A DNA stretch of 64,000 nucleotides from Streptomyces sp. NBC_01016 (GTDB lineage: Bacteria > Actinomycetota > Actinomycetes > Streptomycetales > Streptomycetaceae), in NCBI RefSeq assembly GCF_026341035.1, contig NZ_JAPEOQ010000001.1, positions 3,782,001-3,846,000 on the forward strand, in the 5' to 3' direction. The number at the start of each line of letters is the position of its first letter. The first letter of the stretch is position 1. Position numbers and translations under genes: made by a program. Positions 45,526 to 54,586 of the stretch are shown one piece after another. Below the pieces are notes generated by a model. It was not told where the DNA came from. It ran no database searches and worked only from the letters and a program-made list of their open reading frames with translations.

Positions 45526-46704
45526 ATGCGCTTCCGGCACCCCGACGGCTCCACCGTCCACCTCGCGTACTGCACCAACGTGCACCCCGCCGAAACCCTC
45601 GACGGTGTCCTCGCCCAGCTGCGCGACCACTGCGAACCCGTGCGCAAACGCCTCGGCAGGGACCGCCTCGGCATCGGCCTGTGGCTCGCGAAGGACGCCG
45701 CCCGCGCCCTGATCACCGACCCCGTCGCGCTGCGCGGGCTGCGCACCGAACTCGACCGGCGCGGCCTCGAGGTCGTCACCCTCAACGGCTTCCCCTACGA
45801 GGGCTTCGGCGCCGCGGAGGTCAAGTACCGCGTCTACAAGCCGGACTGGGCCGACGAGGAGCGCCTCACCCACACCGTCGACCTGGCCCGGCTGCTCGGC
45901 GCCCTGCTGCCCGCTGACGCCGCCGAGGGCACCGTCTCCACCCTGCCGCTGTCCTGGCGCACCGCCCACGACCCGCAGCGCGCCGAACGGGCCCGCGCCG
46001 CCCTGCGCACCCTCGCCGAACGTCTCGACACCATCGAGGAACTGACCGGCCGCTCCATCCGCATCGGCTTGGAACCCGAACCCGGGTGCATCGTCGAGAC
46101 CACCGGCGACGCCATCGGCCCCCTCACCGACGTCGCCCGCACCGACCGCATCGGCCTGTGCCTGGACACCTGCCACCTCGCCACCTCCTTCGAACCGCCC
46201 GACGCCGCGCTCGACGCCCTCGCCACCGCCCGCATCCCCGTCGTGAAGGCGCAGCTCTCCGCCGCTCTCCACGCCGAACACCCCCATCTGCCCGAAGTCC
46301 GGGCCGCACTTGCCGCGTTCGACGAACCCCGATTCCTGCACCAGACCCGCGCCCGCGCCGACGGCGCCCTGCACGGCGTCGACGACCTCGGCGAAGCGCT
46401 GGCGGCCGACGGGCAGGGGCTGCCGCAGGGTGTGCCCTGGCGCGCCCACTTCCACGTCCCGCTGCACGCGGCCCCCGCCGCGCCCCTCACCTCCACGCTC
46501 GATGTCCTCAAGGACACGCTGACCCGTCTTGTCGGGGGCGCCCGTCCGCTCACCCGCCACCTGGAGGTCGAGACCTACACGTGGCAGGCCCTCCCTCCGG
46601 CCCTGCGACCGCGCGGGCGCCAGCAGCTCGCCGACGGCATCGCCGCGGAACTCGCCCTGGCCCGCGACCTGTTGACCGACCTCGGCCTCAAGGAGCTGCC
46701 ATGA
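45526..46704 (+). CDS. eboE: Metabolite traffic protein EboE
   Basis: 392 aa, three bases after EboB. LAYCTNVHPAETLDGVL, NGFPYEGFG, LSWR, IGLEPEPGCIVETT, LCLDTCHLATSFE and HFHVPL give the TIM-barrel metal-binding pattern special to EboE. Such proteins resemble sugar isomerases but are longer. It should work on the same intermediate as EboB and EboF. Confidence 0.9.
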   Translation: MRFRHPDGSTVHLAYCTNVHPAETLDGVLAQLRDHCEPVRKRLGRDRLGIGLWLAKDAARALITDPVALRGLRTELDRRGLEVVTLNGFPYEGFGAAEVKYRVYKPDWADEERLTHTVDLARLLGALLPADAAEGTVSTLPLSWRTAHDPQRAERARAALRTLAERLDTIEELTGRSIRIGLEPEPGCIVETTGDAIGPLTDVARTDRIGLCLDTCHLATSFEPPDAALDALATARIPVVKAQLSAALHAEHPHLPEVRAALAAFDEPRFLHQTRARADGALHGVDDLGEALAADGQGLPQGVPWRAHFHVPLHAAPAAPLTSTLDVLKDTLTRLVGGARPLTRHLEVETYTWQALPPALRPRGRQQLADGIAAELALARDLLTDLGLKELP

Positions 46705-48263
46705 CCTCCGGTCGACCGGCGAGTGCCCGGCGCGGCGACGCCCCCACGCCACGGGGCTCCGCCCCGGACCCCGCTGCCTCTCGTCCGACGGCGGGGCTTG
46801 AAAGACCTGCTCAATCGCCGCAGGGGCTGAAGACGCCCACCCCGCTCCTCGTCCTCGACATCGTCGGCCTCACCCCCCATCTGCTCGAACACATGCCGCA
46901 CCTCGAACGACTCGGCCGGACGGGGTCCCGCGCCCCGCTCGGTACCGTGCTGCCCGCCGTCACCTGCGCCGCCCAGTCCACCTTTCTGACCGGCACGATG
47001 CCCGCCGAGCACGGCATCGTCGGCAACGGCTGGTACTTCCGCGAGCTCGGCGACGTACTGCTGTGGCGCCAGCACAACGGTCTCGTCGCGGGCGACAAGC
47101 TCTGGGACGCCGCCCGCCGCGCCCACCCCGGCTACACGGTCGCCAATATCTGCTGGTGGTACGCCATGGGCGCCGACACCGACATCACCATCACTCCCCG
47201 TCCCGTCTACTACGCCGACGGCCGCAAGGAACCCGACTGCTACACCCGGCCCCCGGCCCTGCACGACGAACTCACCGAGAAACTCGGCACGTTCCCCCTG
47301 TTCCACTTCTGGGGCCCGGGCGCCGACCTCGTCTCCAGCCGGTGGATCGTCGACGCCACCCGCCATGTCCTGGCCACCAGCCACCCCGACCTGATCCTGA
47401 GCTACCTCCCGCATCTCGATTACGACCTGCAGCGTTACGGCCCCGACGACCCGCGCTCCCACCAGACGGCCGCCGACCTCGATGCCGCCCTCGCCCCGCT
47501 CCTGGACGACGCCCGCGCCGAAGGCCGCACCGTCGTCGCCCTGTCCGAGTACGGCATCACCCGCGCCGACCGGCCGGTCCACATCAACCGGGCGCTGCGC
47601 CGCGCGGGACTGCTCGAGGTGCACACGCAGGACGGCATGGAGTACCTCGACCCGATGGCATCGCGCGCCTTCGCCGTCGCCGACCACCAGATCGCGCACA
47701 TCTACGTACGCCGCCCCGAGGACCTCGACGCCACCAGAGCGGCACTCGCCGAACTGCCCGGCATCGAGCAACTCCTCGACGACGAGGGCAAGAAGGCGCA
47801 CCAGCTCGACCACCCGCGCTCCGGCGAGCTCGTCGCCATCGCCGAGGCCGACGCCTGGTTCACGTACTACTACTGGCTCGACGACGCCCGCGCGCCCGAC
47901 TTCGCGCAGCTCGTCGAGATCCACCGCAAACCCGGCTACGACCCGGTCGAACTCTTCATGGACCCCCTCGACCCCTATGTGAAGGTCAAGGCGGCCACCG
48001 CCCTCGCCCGCAAGAAGCTCGGCATGCGCTATCGCATGGCGGTCGTCCCGCTGGACGCCTCGCCTATTCGCGGCAGCCACGGCCGGCTCCCGGCGAGCGA
48101 GGAAGAAGGTCCGCTCATCCTGTGCTCCACCCCCCACGTCCTCTCCGGCCGCGTCGCGGCCACCGAAGTGAAAGCCCTCCTCCTCGCCCTGGCAGGAGGA
48201 GCAGTTACAGAGAGTGAAGCACGCGCCACTGACAACGTCCTGACTGAGAGAAGGCACCCGTGA
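46701..48263 (+). CDS. eboF: Alkaline phosphatase / nucleotide pyrophosphatase-family EboF
   Basis: 520 aa, ATGA overlap with EboE. The conserved enzyme begins at about residue 50 (LLVLDIVGLTP). VTCAAQSTFLTGTMPAEHGIVGNGWYF carries the catalytic threonine of the superfamily, with HLDYDLQRYGPD and VADHQIAH giving metal ligands. Residues about 16-46 are encoded by a Streptomyces dispersed repeat sitting in frame. It likely hydrolyses a phosphate or pyrophosphate from the exported or trafficked metabolite. Confidence 0.88.
   Translation: MTSGRPASARRGDAPTPRGSAPDPAASRPTAGLERPAQSPQGLKTPTPLLVLDIVGLTPHLLEHMPHLERLGRTGSRAPLGTVLPAVTCAAQSTFLTGTMPAEHGIVGNGWYFRELGDVLLWRQHNGLVAGDKLWDAARRAHPGYTVANICWWYAMGADTDITITPRPVYYADGRKEPDCYTRPPALHDELTEKLGTFPLFHFWGPGADLVSSRWIVDATRHVLATSHPDLILSYLPHLDYDLQRYGPDDPRSHQTAADLDAALAPLLDDARAEGRTVVALSEYGITRADRPVHINRALRRAGLLEVHTQDGMEYLDPMASRAFAVADHQIAHIYVRRPEDLDATRAALAELPGIEQLLDDEGKKAHQLDHPRSGELVAIAEADAWFTYYYWLDDARAPDFAQLVEIHRKPGYDPVELFMDPLDPYVKVKAATALARKKLGMRYRMAVVPLDASPIRGSHGRLPASEEEGPLILCSTPHVLSGRVAATEVKALLLALAGGAVTESEARATDNVLTERRHP
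46750..46832. repeat. Streptomyces dispersed palindromic repeat inside eboF
   Basis: ACGGGGCTCCGCCCCGGACC then CCGCTGCC...TCAATCGCCG...GGGGCTGAA resembles the GGGGCTCCGCCCCGGACCCC / TCAA-CGCCGG-GGGCTGA element scattered between genes in Streptomyces genomes. Here it is read through as protein in the 5' part of eboF. Recognised from memory, not from a search. Confidence 0.7.
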
Positions 48264-49432
48264 CCGAAATCCGCATCACCGCAGGTCCCGACGAGGGATC
48301 AAGTCCCGACGAGGCCCTCAGATCCCGCCTCGGTATCAACCGCCGCCGCTTCCTCAGTACCTGCACCGCCGTCGCCGGCGCCGCCATCGCCGCGCCCGTG
48401 TTCGGCGCCGCACCCGCACTCGCCCAGCCGGCGGCCGGTTCCTCCGGCGGCGGCCGCGGCACCAAGCTGATCCCCGCCGACAAACGCGGCATCATCCTCT
48501 ACACCGTGCGCGACGCCACCGGCCGCGACCCGCTGAGCAGCAACCTGCCCTCCGGCTTCCGCGAGGTGTTCAAGGAGCTGGCCCGCTACGGCTACAAGCA
48601 GGTCGAGTTCGCCGGCTACGGCCAGCACGCCAACGCGCCCGGAGGGGCGAACCTGGAGTCCGTCGCGGGCGCGAAACTGCTGCGCTCGTGGCTCGACGAG
48701 TACGGACTGCGCGCCCAGGGCAACCACGGCTTCATCCCGTCGTCCTGGCCGCTCACCGAGGCCGACAAGGACCAGTTCAAGAAGCATCTGGAGATCGCGA
48801 ACATCCTCGGCATGGACCACATGGGCACCGGCGGCGACCCCACCGGCAGCTCGTACAAGGCGGACTGGGACGTCGCCGCCGACAAGTGGAACGCGCTGGG
48901 GCGGCTCGCGGACCGCGCAGGACTCAAGCTCTACACGCACAACCACGACGCGGCGTACGGGTTCCTCATCGACGGCGGGCCGCTCGACGACCAGGGCAGG
49001 CCCACCCGCAGCTCCGGCATCCGCAAGCTCGAGTACTTCCTGCGGGCCAGCGACCCGAAGACGGTGTGGCTGGAGATGGACATCTTCTGGGCGCACGTGG
49101 CCCAGTACAAGTTCCACACCTACACCGGGCACGACGGCTCCACACGGGAGAAGGTCTTCGACCCGGCGGCCCTCGTCGTCGCCCACAACGCCCGCTACCC
49201 GCTCTTCCACGCGAAGGACGGCACCCGCAACGACACCAACGGCATGGGCTACGACATGGTCCCGTTCGGCGAAGGTGTCATCGACTACCGGACGTTCTTC
49301 AAGCGGGTCGGCGCCCGCAACTACCACCACCCCATGGTCGAGCAGGACAACGCGCCCAGCGCCACCGACCCCGCCCAGTCCCTGACCCACGCGCGCATCG
49401 GCTACGACAACCTCGCGGCCCTGCGGAAATAA
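48260..49432 (+). CDS. Tat-exported sugar phosphate isomerase/epimerase
   Basis: 390 aa from GTG overlapping the eboF stop (GTGA). A twin-arginine signal (GINRRRFLSTCTA ... PALAQP at about 25-57) marks export. The mature part is a TIM barrel with YKQVEFAGYG, THNHD, VWLEMDIFWAHVAQY, LFHAKDG and MVEQDNA at metal positions. Last gene of the ebo operon and the only exported one, fitting the idea that ebo products act on a molecule that crosses the membrane. A strong terminator follows. Confidence 0.9.
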   Translation: MTEIRITAGPDEGSSPDEALRSRLGINRRRFLSTCTAVAGAAIAAPVFGAAPALAQPAAGSSGGGRGTKLIPADKRGIILYTVRDATGRDPLSSNLPSGFREVFKELARYGYKQVEFAGYGQHANAPGGANLESVAGAKLLRSWLDEYGLRAQGNHGFIPSSWPLTEADKDQFKKHLEIANILGMDHMGTGGDPTGSSYKADWDVAADKWNALGRLADRAGLKLYTHNHDAAYGFLIDGGPLDDQGRPTRSSGIRKLEYFLRASDPKTVWLEMDIFWAHVAQYKFHTYTGHDGSTREKVFDPAALVVAHNARYPLFHAKDGTRNDTNGMGYDMVPFGEGVIDYRTFFKRVGARNYHHPMVEQDNAPSATDPAQSLTHARIGYDNLAALRK

Positions 49433-49453
49433 CTCCGGCGCACGAGCGCACAT

Positions 49454-49487
49454 GAGTGGGGCCCGGCCATCAGGCCGGGCCCCACTC
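49454..49487. terminator. Terminator between the ebo operon and the OFA transporters
   Basis: GAGTGGGGCCCGGCC, loop ATCA, and the perfect complement GGCCGGGCCCCACTC. It lies between convergent genes and can serve both. Confidence 0.92.
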
Positions 49488-49539
49488 AACTCTTACCGAT
49501 GCGCTTTACGTGACCAGCGCGGATCAGTCCTTTACGTGA

Positions 49540-50919
49540 TCATGTCAAGGACACCGCCTTCTCGTTCCGCCCCGGCTGCCGCAGCAGCAGCGCCACGAGC
49601 GCCGACAGCATGGATATCCCGCCGGCCATGGCGTACGCGCCGTTGTAGCCCCAGGCGCCGACCACCATGGAGCCGAGACCGCCGCCGAACAGGCCGCTGA
49701 TGAGCTTCCCGCTGTACACCAGGCCGTAGTTGGTGGCGTTGTAGTTCTCCCCGAAGTAGTCCGGGGTCAGCGCCGCGAACATCGGGTAGAACGCGCCGCC
49801 ACCGAAGCCGGACAGGAACGCGAAGACCAGGAACAGCCACTCGCTGCGGACGTCGCCCGCCCAGATGATGCCGAACTGGGCCAGGCCGAGGACGACGATC
49901 ACGAGGATCAGGCTCGCCTTGCGGCCCCACAGGTCCGACATCCAGCCGACCACCGCGCGGCCGACGCCGTTGATGACCGCCATGACACCCATCGAGGACG
50001 CGGCGACCAGTGGACCGAACCCGACCTCCTTGGCGAAGTCGACCTGGAAGGAGATGCCGAAGATCGACACACCTGCCGTCAGGACCAGGCTCAGCCACAT
50101 CAGCGGCAGCTGGCCAGTCTTGATGGCCTCCATGGGGGTGTACTGCTTGACGGCCGGCGGGTTCTTGGCCAGCGCCGCCTGGCTCTTGCTGTCGCCCGAC
50201 TTCGCCAGCGGGTCGATGTCCGATGGCCACCAGTTCTTCGGCGGGTCCCGGAAGAAGAACGCACACACCAGCACCACGATCAGCACGTAGACGCCGATCA
50301 TGTCGAGCACCCGGTGGTAGTTCGACGTGTCGAAGGCGTAGTTGAAGATGAAGATGAACGGAAGCGAGCCGTAGGCGAAGCCTCCGTTGACGAAACCTGT
50401 CTTGCCGCCTTTGCGTTCGGGGTACCACTTGCCGACCATGTTGATGCAGGTCGCGTACACGAACCCGGAGCCGAGCCCGCCGATCATGCCGAATCCGATG
50501 ATGGCCAGCCACACGTTGTGAAGGTGCGACAGGGCCAGGAATCCGAACAGGCACATGAAGGCGCCCACGTACATGGCGCGCCGGGCCGGCATGATGCCCT
50601 TCTCCCGCAGCCAGCCGGCCGGGAACGCCACACCTGCCTGGAAGAACACCCAGACACTCAGGATCCAGAAGGTGTTGGACTGCGTCCAGCCGTGCGCGGA
50701 GGACAACGTGTCCTCCGCTGACCCGTAGGCGTACTCGAAGACACTGATGGCCATCATCGCGGCCCATGGCAGATACACCATGAACTTGCGGGAGTGGCCG
50801 AGGATGTCGCGGTCGGTCTCGCCGACGCGATAGATCCGGCCGTGCTCGTCGGTGATTTCTCGGTACCGGCTCCCCGTAGCCGGTGCCGTGTTACTAGCGG
50901 AGACAGGTTCCGCCGTCAT
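49540..50919 (-). CDS. OFA-family MFS transporter 1 of the oxalate locus
   Basis: 459 aa, twelve hydrophobic segments. The start (ATG, 50919) lies one base beyond the stop of its paralogue. INMVGKWYPERKGGKTGFVNGGFAYGS is a strong signature shared with the next gene (the GGK-TGF part matches OFA transporters). RDPPKNWWP and KNPPAVKQYTPMEA mark the central loop. In this setting it probably exchanges oxalate and formate or imports oxalate. Likely last in the frc1-acs-mfs-mfs operon. Confidence 0.88.
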   Translation of the reverse strand: MTAEPVSASNTAPATGSRYREITDEHGRIYRVGETDRDILGHSRKFMVYLPWAAMMAISVFEYAYGSAEDTLSSAHGWTQSNTFWILSVWVFFQAGVAFPAGWLREKGIMPARRAMYVGAFMCLFGFLALSHLHNVWLAIIGFGMIGGLGSGFVYATCINMVGKWYPERKGGKTGFVNGGFAYGSLPFIFIFNYAFDTSNYHRVLDMIGVYVLIVVLVCAFFFRDPPKNWWPSDIDPLAKSGDSKSQAALAKNPPAVKQYTPMEAIKTGQLPLMWLSLVLTAGVSIFGISFQVDFAKEVGFGPLVAASSMGVMAVINGVGRAVVGWMSDLWGRKASLILVIVVLGLAQFGIIWAGDVRSEWLFLVFAFLSGFGGGAFYPMFAALTPDYFGENYNATNYGLVYSGKLISGLFGGGLGSMVVGAWGYNGAYAMAGGISMLSALVALLLRQPGRNEKAVSLT

Positions 50920-50920
50920 A

Positions 50921-52306
50921 TCAAGCCATCTCCTCACCAAGGGGGTGTGGGTTGGGGTGGACCCCACGCTTCTTGGGCCTACCGGGCGGGGACAGGAAGA
51001 TAGCCACGAAGCCGGCGAAGAACGAGATGCAGCCGGCCAGGATGAAGGCTCCGGAGTGTCCCCAGGCGCCGACGACGACGGACCCCATGCCCGCGCCGAG
51101 CCCTGAGACGAGCTTTGAGCTGTAGACCATGCCGTAGTTGGTTGCGTTGTTGTTCTCACCGAAGTAGTCCGCGGTCAGGGCCGCGAACATCGGGAAGATC
51201 GCGCCACCGCCGAATCCGGAGATCGCGGAGAAGACCAGGAACATCGCGAGCATCTGCTCCGAGGCCGACCAGATGATGCCGAACTGGGCGAGGCCCAGGA
51301 TGAAGCAGACCGCCAGCAGACACTGCTTGCGGCCGTACCGGTCGGAGAGCCAGCCGATGACACCGCGACCGGTGCCGTTGACGACCGCCTTGAGTGACAT
51401 CGCGGTGGCCACGATTCCGCCCGCGAAGCCCGCTTCCTTGCCGATGTCGACCTGGAAGGCGATGCCGAAGATGTTCACACCCGACGTACAGGCCAGGCAG
51501 AACCACATCAGCGCGACCCGACCGGTCCTCCATGCCTCCATGGGGGTGTACTGCTTGACGGCCGGCGGGTTCTTCTCCAGCGACCGGCGGGCCCGCGGGT
51601 CCTCCGGAGGATTGAGCGGGTCGATGTTCGCCGGCCACCAGTTCTTCGGCGGGTCCTTGAAGAAGGAGCCCGCGACGGCGACCATCGCGGCGAGCAGCAC
51701 ACCCACCGAGACCAGCACCCAGCGGAAGTTGGTCAGGTCCATGAACCCGGTGAACAGGAACACGAACGGGACCGAGCCGTAGGCGAAACCGCCGTTGACG
51801 AAGCCCGTCTTGCCGCCCCTGCGCTCCGGGTACCACTTGCCGACCATGTTGACGCAGGTCGCGTACACCATGCCGGCGCCCATACCGCTGAAGACACTGA
51901 AGCCGATGTAGGCGACGATGACGTGCGGTGCGAAGGCCAGCGACAGATAGCCGAGGAAGGTACCCACGGCGCCGAGCATCATGGCCCAGCGGGCCGGCAG
52001 TTTGCCGCTCTCCCGGAGCCTGCCCGCGGGCATGGCCACGGCCGCCTGGAAGAACACCCAGACGGTCATCATCCAGAAGATGTGTCCGCTGTTCCAATGG
52101 TGCGCGGTGTGCAGTGTGTCCTCGGCGGACGCGAACGCGTACTCCGCGGACGAGATGCCCATCATGCCCACCCAGGGCAGGATGACCATCCACTTGCGAC
52201 CGCGACCCATGATGTCGATGTCGCTCTCGCCAACCCGGTACATCCGGCCGTTGGCGTCCGTCACCTCCCTGTAGGGGACGGGACTCGGCAGATCGGTTGT
52301 TGTCAT
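50921..52306 (-). CDS. OFA-family MFS transporter 2 of the oxalate locus
   Basis: 461 aa paralogue of the preceding transporter, with the same opening (YREVTDANGRMYRVGESD), VNMVGKWYPERRGGKT and KNPPAVKQYTPMEA segments. The ATG at 52306 has AAGGGAAA upstream. Two adjacent, diverged copies may carry the two directions or different dicarboxylates. It lacks the 48-aa partner found with the 23.5-kb OFA gene. The C-terminus is rich in basic residues and prolines (GRPKKRGVHPNPHP). Confidence 0.88.
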   Translation of the reverse strand: MTTTDLPSPVPYREVTDANGRMYRVGESDIDIMGRGRKWMVILPWVGMMGISSAEYAFASAEDTLHTAHHWNSGHIFWMMTVWVFFQAAVAMPAGRLRESGKLPARWAMMLGAVGTFLGYLSLAFAPHVIVAYIGFSVFSGMGAGMVYATCVNMVGKWYPERRGGKTGFVNGGFAYGSVPFVFLFTGFMDLTNFRWVLVSVGVLLAAMVAVAGSFFKDPPKNWWPANIDPLNPPEDPRARRSLEKNPPAVKQYTPMEAWRTGRVALMWFCLACTSGVNIFGIAFQVDIGKEAGFAGGIVATAMSLKAVVNGTGRGVIGWLSDRYGRKQCLLAVCFILGLAQFGIIWSASEQMLAMFLVFSAISGFGGGAIFPMFAALTADYFGENNNATNYGMVYSSKLVSGLGAGMGSVVVGAWGHSGAFILAGCISFFAGFVAIFLSPPGRPKKRGVHPNPHPLGEEMA

Positions 52307-52429
52307 GTCGATCGTTTCCCTTGCGTCGAAAGATCTGGGCAGCGCCCCCTGTCCAAATTTCTTTCGTGTGCGCACGGGGCCTGGGTCCGGTCGGCGCACA
52401 CCGCCGACCGGATCCGTCGGTCGCCTACG

Positions 52430-54583
52430 TCATCGACCGCCCCCCAACTTCCCTGCCGCGCGGGCCCACTTGTACTTGGCGCCAAGCACCGCGACGGGCT
52501 TCTCGGTCGTGTACGGGTACGCGACGACACCCCGGTCGAAGAGGTACTGGCACGCCTCCTCGACCTCGACGTCGCCGGCCAGTGAGGCCACCACGGGCTT
52601 CTCGATGCCGCGCTCCCTGAACTCCTGGACGACGCGCGCCGTCACCTCCGCGAACACCATGGGCGGGGTGACGATGGTGTGCCAGTAGCCGAGCACCAGC
52701 GAGTGGATCCGCGGATCCTCCAGGCCGAGCCGGATCGTCGCCTCGTACGTCGACGGGGGCTCGCCGCCGGTGATGTCGACGGGGTTGCCCGCGGCGCCGA
52801 ACGGCGGGATGAACTTCCGGAAGGCCGCGTCCAAGTCGGCCGGGATCTCCATCAGTTCAAGCCCGTTGTCCATCACGGCGTCCGAGAGCAGCACACCCGA
52901 GCCGCCGGCCCCCGTGATGATCACGATGTTGTCGCCCTTGGGCGTCGGAAGCACTGGCAGCGCCCGCGCGTACTCCAGCATGTCGTTGAGGCCGGGCGCC
53001 CGGATGACACCGGCCTGCTTGAGGATGTCGTCGTACACGGCGTCGTCGCCCGCGAGCGCGCCCGTGTGGGAACCGGCCGCCTTGGCGCCCGCCGCCGTAC
53101 GCCCCGCCTTCAGGACCACGACCGGCTTCTTCGGCACGGTCTCGCGCGCGGCTGCCACGAAGGCGCGCCCGTCCTTGAGGTCCTCCAAGTGCATCGCGAT
53201 GCAGTCGGTGTTGGGGTCCTCGCCGAACCAGGTGAGCAGGTCGTCCTCGTCCAGGTCCGACTTGTTGCCGAGCCCGACGATCGCCGAGACACCCGTCTTC
53301 GTGGTGCGAGCGAAGCCCAGGATGGCCATGCCGATGCCACCGGACTGACTGGTGAGCGCGACGCCGCCCTTCACGTCGTACGGCGTGCAGAACGTGGCGC
53401 ACAGGTCCTGCCACGTCGAGTAGTAGCCGTAGATGTTCGGGCCGAGCAGCCGGGTGCCGTAGCGCTCGGCGATGGCCACGATCTCGTCCTGGAGCTCGTG
53501 CTCGCCGGTCTCGGCGAACCCGGAGGGGATGAGGACCGCGTTCGGAATGCCCTTGCGGCCCACCTCTTCGAGGGCCGCTGCCACGAACTTGGCGGGGATC
53601 GCGAAGATCGCCACGTCCACGTCGCCGGGCACGTCCGTGACGCTCTTGTACGCCTTGCGGCCCAGGATGTCGTCGGCCTTCGGGTTCACCGGGTGGATCT
53701 CGCCGGAGAAGCCGCCGTCGATGAGGTTGCGCATCACCGAATTGCCGATCTTGCCCTGCTCGTTGGAGGCACCGATCACGGTGACGGAGCGCGGCTCCAT
53801 CAGCCGCCGCATCGAGGTCAGGATCTCCTCGCGCGTGTAGGTGCGCCGCCGCTTCGGCTCGCCCTCGGCGAGGATGACGCGGATGTCGGCGGCGAGCGCG
53901 CCCTTCGGGGTCGCGATCACCGGGTTGAGGTCGACCTCGGCTATCTCCGGGAACTCCGTGACCAGTTGGGACACGCGGCGGATCTGCTCGGCCAGTGCCT
54001 CCCGGTCGACGCCCTTGGCGCCGCGCACGCCGCGCAGCACCTCCGCGGCCTTGATGGAGTCGAGCATGTCGAGGGACTCGTCCTCCGTCACCGGCGCGAG
54101 CCGGAAGGTGACGTCCTTGAGCACCTCGACCAGGACGCCGCCGAGTCCGAAGGCGACGACCTTGCCGAAGGTCGGGTCGGTGACGGACCCGACGATGACC
54201 TCCTGGGTGTCGGGTCCGGTGGGCAGCAGTTCCTGCACCTGGATGCCGGTGATGTGGGCATCGGCCGCGTACGCGTGCGCGTTGTCGACGATCCGCTGGT
54301 ACGCCTCCCGTACGGCGCTCTCGCCCTCCACGCCCACGATCACGCCGCCGGCGTCGGTCTTGTGCAGGATGTCGGGCGACACGATCTTCAGCACCACGGG
54401 TCCGCCGAAGCGGGCCGCGGCCGCCACCGCCTGGTCGGCATCGGTCGCGAGCTCCTCGCCGGGGACGGCGATCCCGTACGCGTCGGCGATCACCTTTCCC
54501 TCGGGCGCGGTGAGCGCTGTACGTCCCTCGGCCCGTACGGTGTCGAGCAGCGCCCGTACCTTGAGCTCACGTTCCTCGGCCAT
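52430..54583 (-). CDS. NDP-forming acyl-CoA synthetase (ACD-type, fused beta-alpha)
   Basis: 717 aa. The ATG at 54583 is taken; a TTG one codon upstream is possible. Residues about 1-240 are the ATP-grasp (beta) domain (PVVLKIVSPDILHKTDAGGV), then a CoA-binding Rossmann (alpha) domain (SVTVIGASNEQGKIGNSVMRNL) and a flavodoxin-like domain with the phosphorylated His in AGSHTGALAG. It reversibly makes acyl-CoA from acid, CoA and ATP. Three bases after frc1, so it may supply formyl-CoA/oxalyl-CoA or recover ATP from an acyl-CoA. The acid is inferred. Confidence 0.88.
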   Translation of the reverse strand: MAEERELKVRALLDTVRAEGRTALTAPEGKVIADAYGIAVPGEELATDADQAVAAAARFGGPVVLKIVSPDILHKTDAGGVIVGVEGESAVREAYQRIVDNAHAYAADAHITGIQVQELLPTGPDTQEVIVGSVTDPTFGKVVAFGLGGVLVEVLKDVTFRLAPVTEDESLDMLDSIKAAEVLRGVRGAKGVDREALAEQIRRVSQLVTEFPEIAEVDLNPVIATPKGALAADIRVILAEGEPKRRRTYTREEILTSMRRLMEPRSVTVIGASNEQGKIGNSVMRNLIDGGFSGEIHPVNPKADDILGRKAYKSVTDVPGDVDVAIFAIPAKFVAAALEEVGRKGIPNAVLIPSGFAETGEHELQDEIVAIAERYGTRLLGPNIYGYYSTWQDLCATFCTPYDVKGGVALTSQSGGIGMAILGFARTTKTGVSAIVGLGNKSDLDEDDLLTWFGEDPNTDCIAMHLEDLKDGRAFVAAARETVPKKPVVVLKAGRTAAGAKAAGSHTGALAGDDAVYDDILKQAGVIRAPGLNDMLEYARALPVLPTPKGDNIVIITGAGGSGVLLSDAVMDNGLELMEIPADLDAAFRKFIPPFGAAGNPVDITGGEPPSTYEATIRLGLEDPRIHSLVLGYWHTIVTPPMVFAEVTARVVQEFRERGIEKPVVASLAGDVEVEEACQYLFDRGVVAYPYTTEKPVAVLGAKYKWARAAGKLGGGR

Positions 54584-54586
54584 CAA

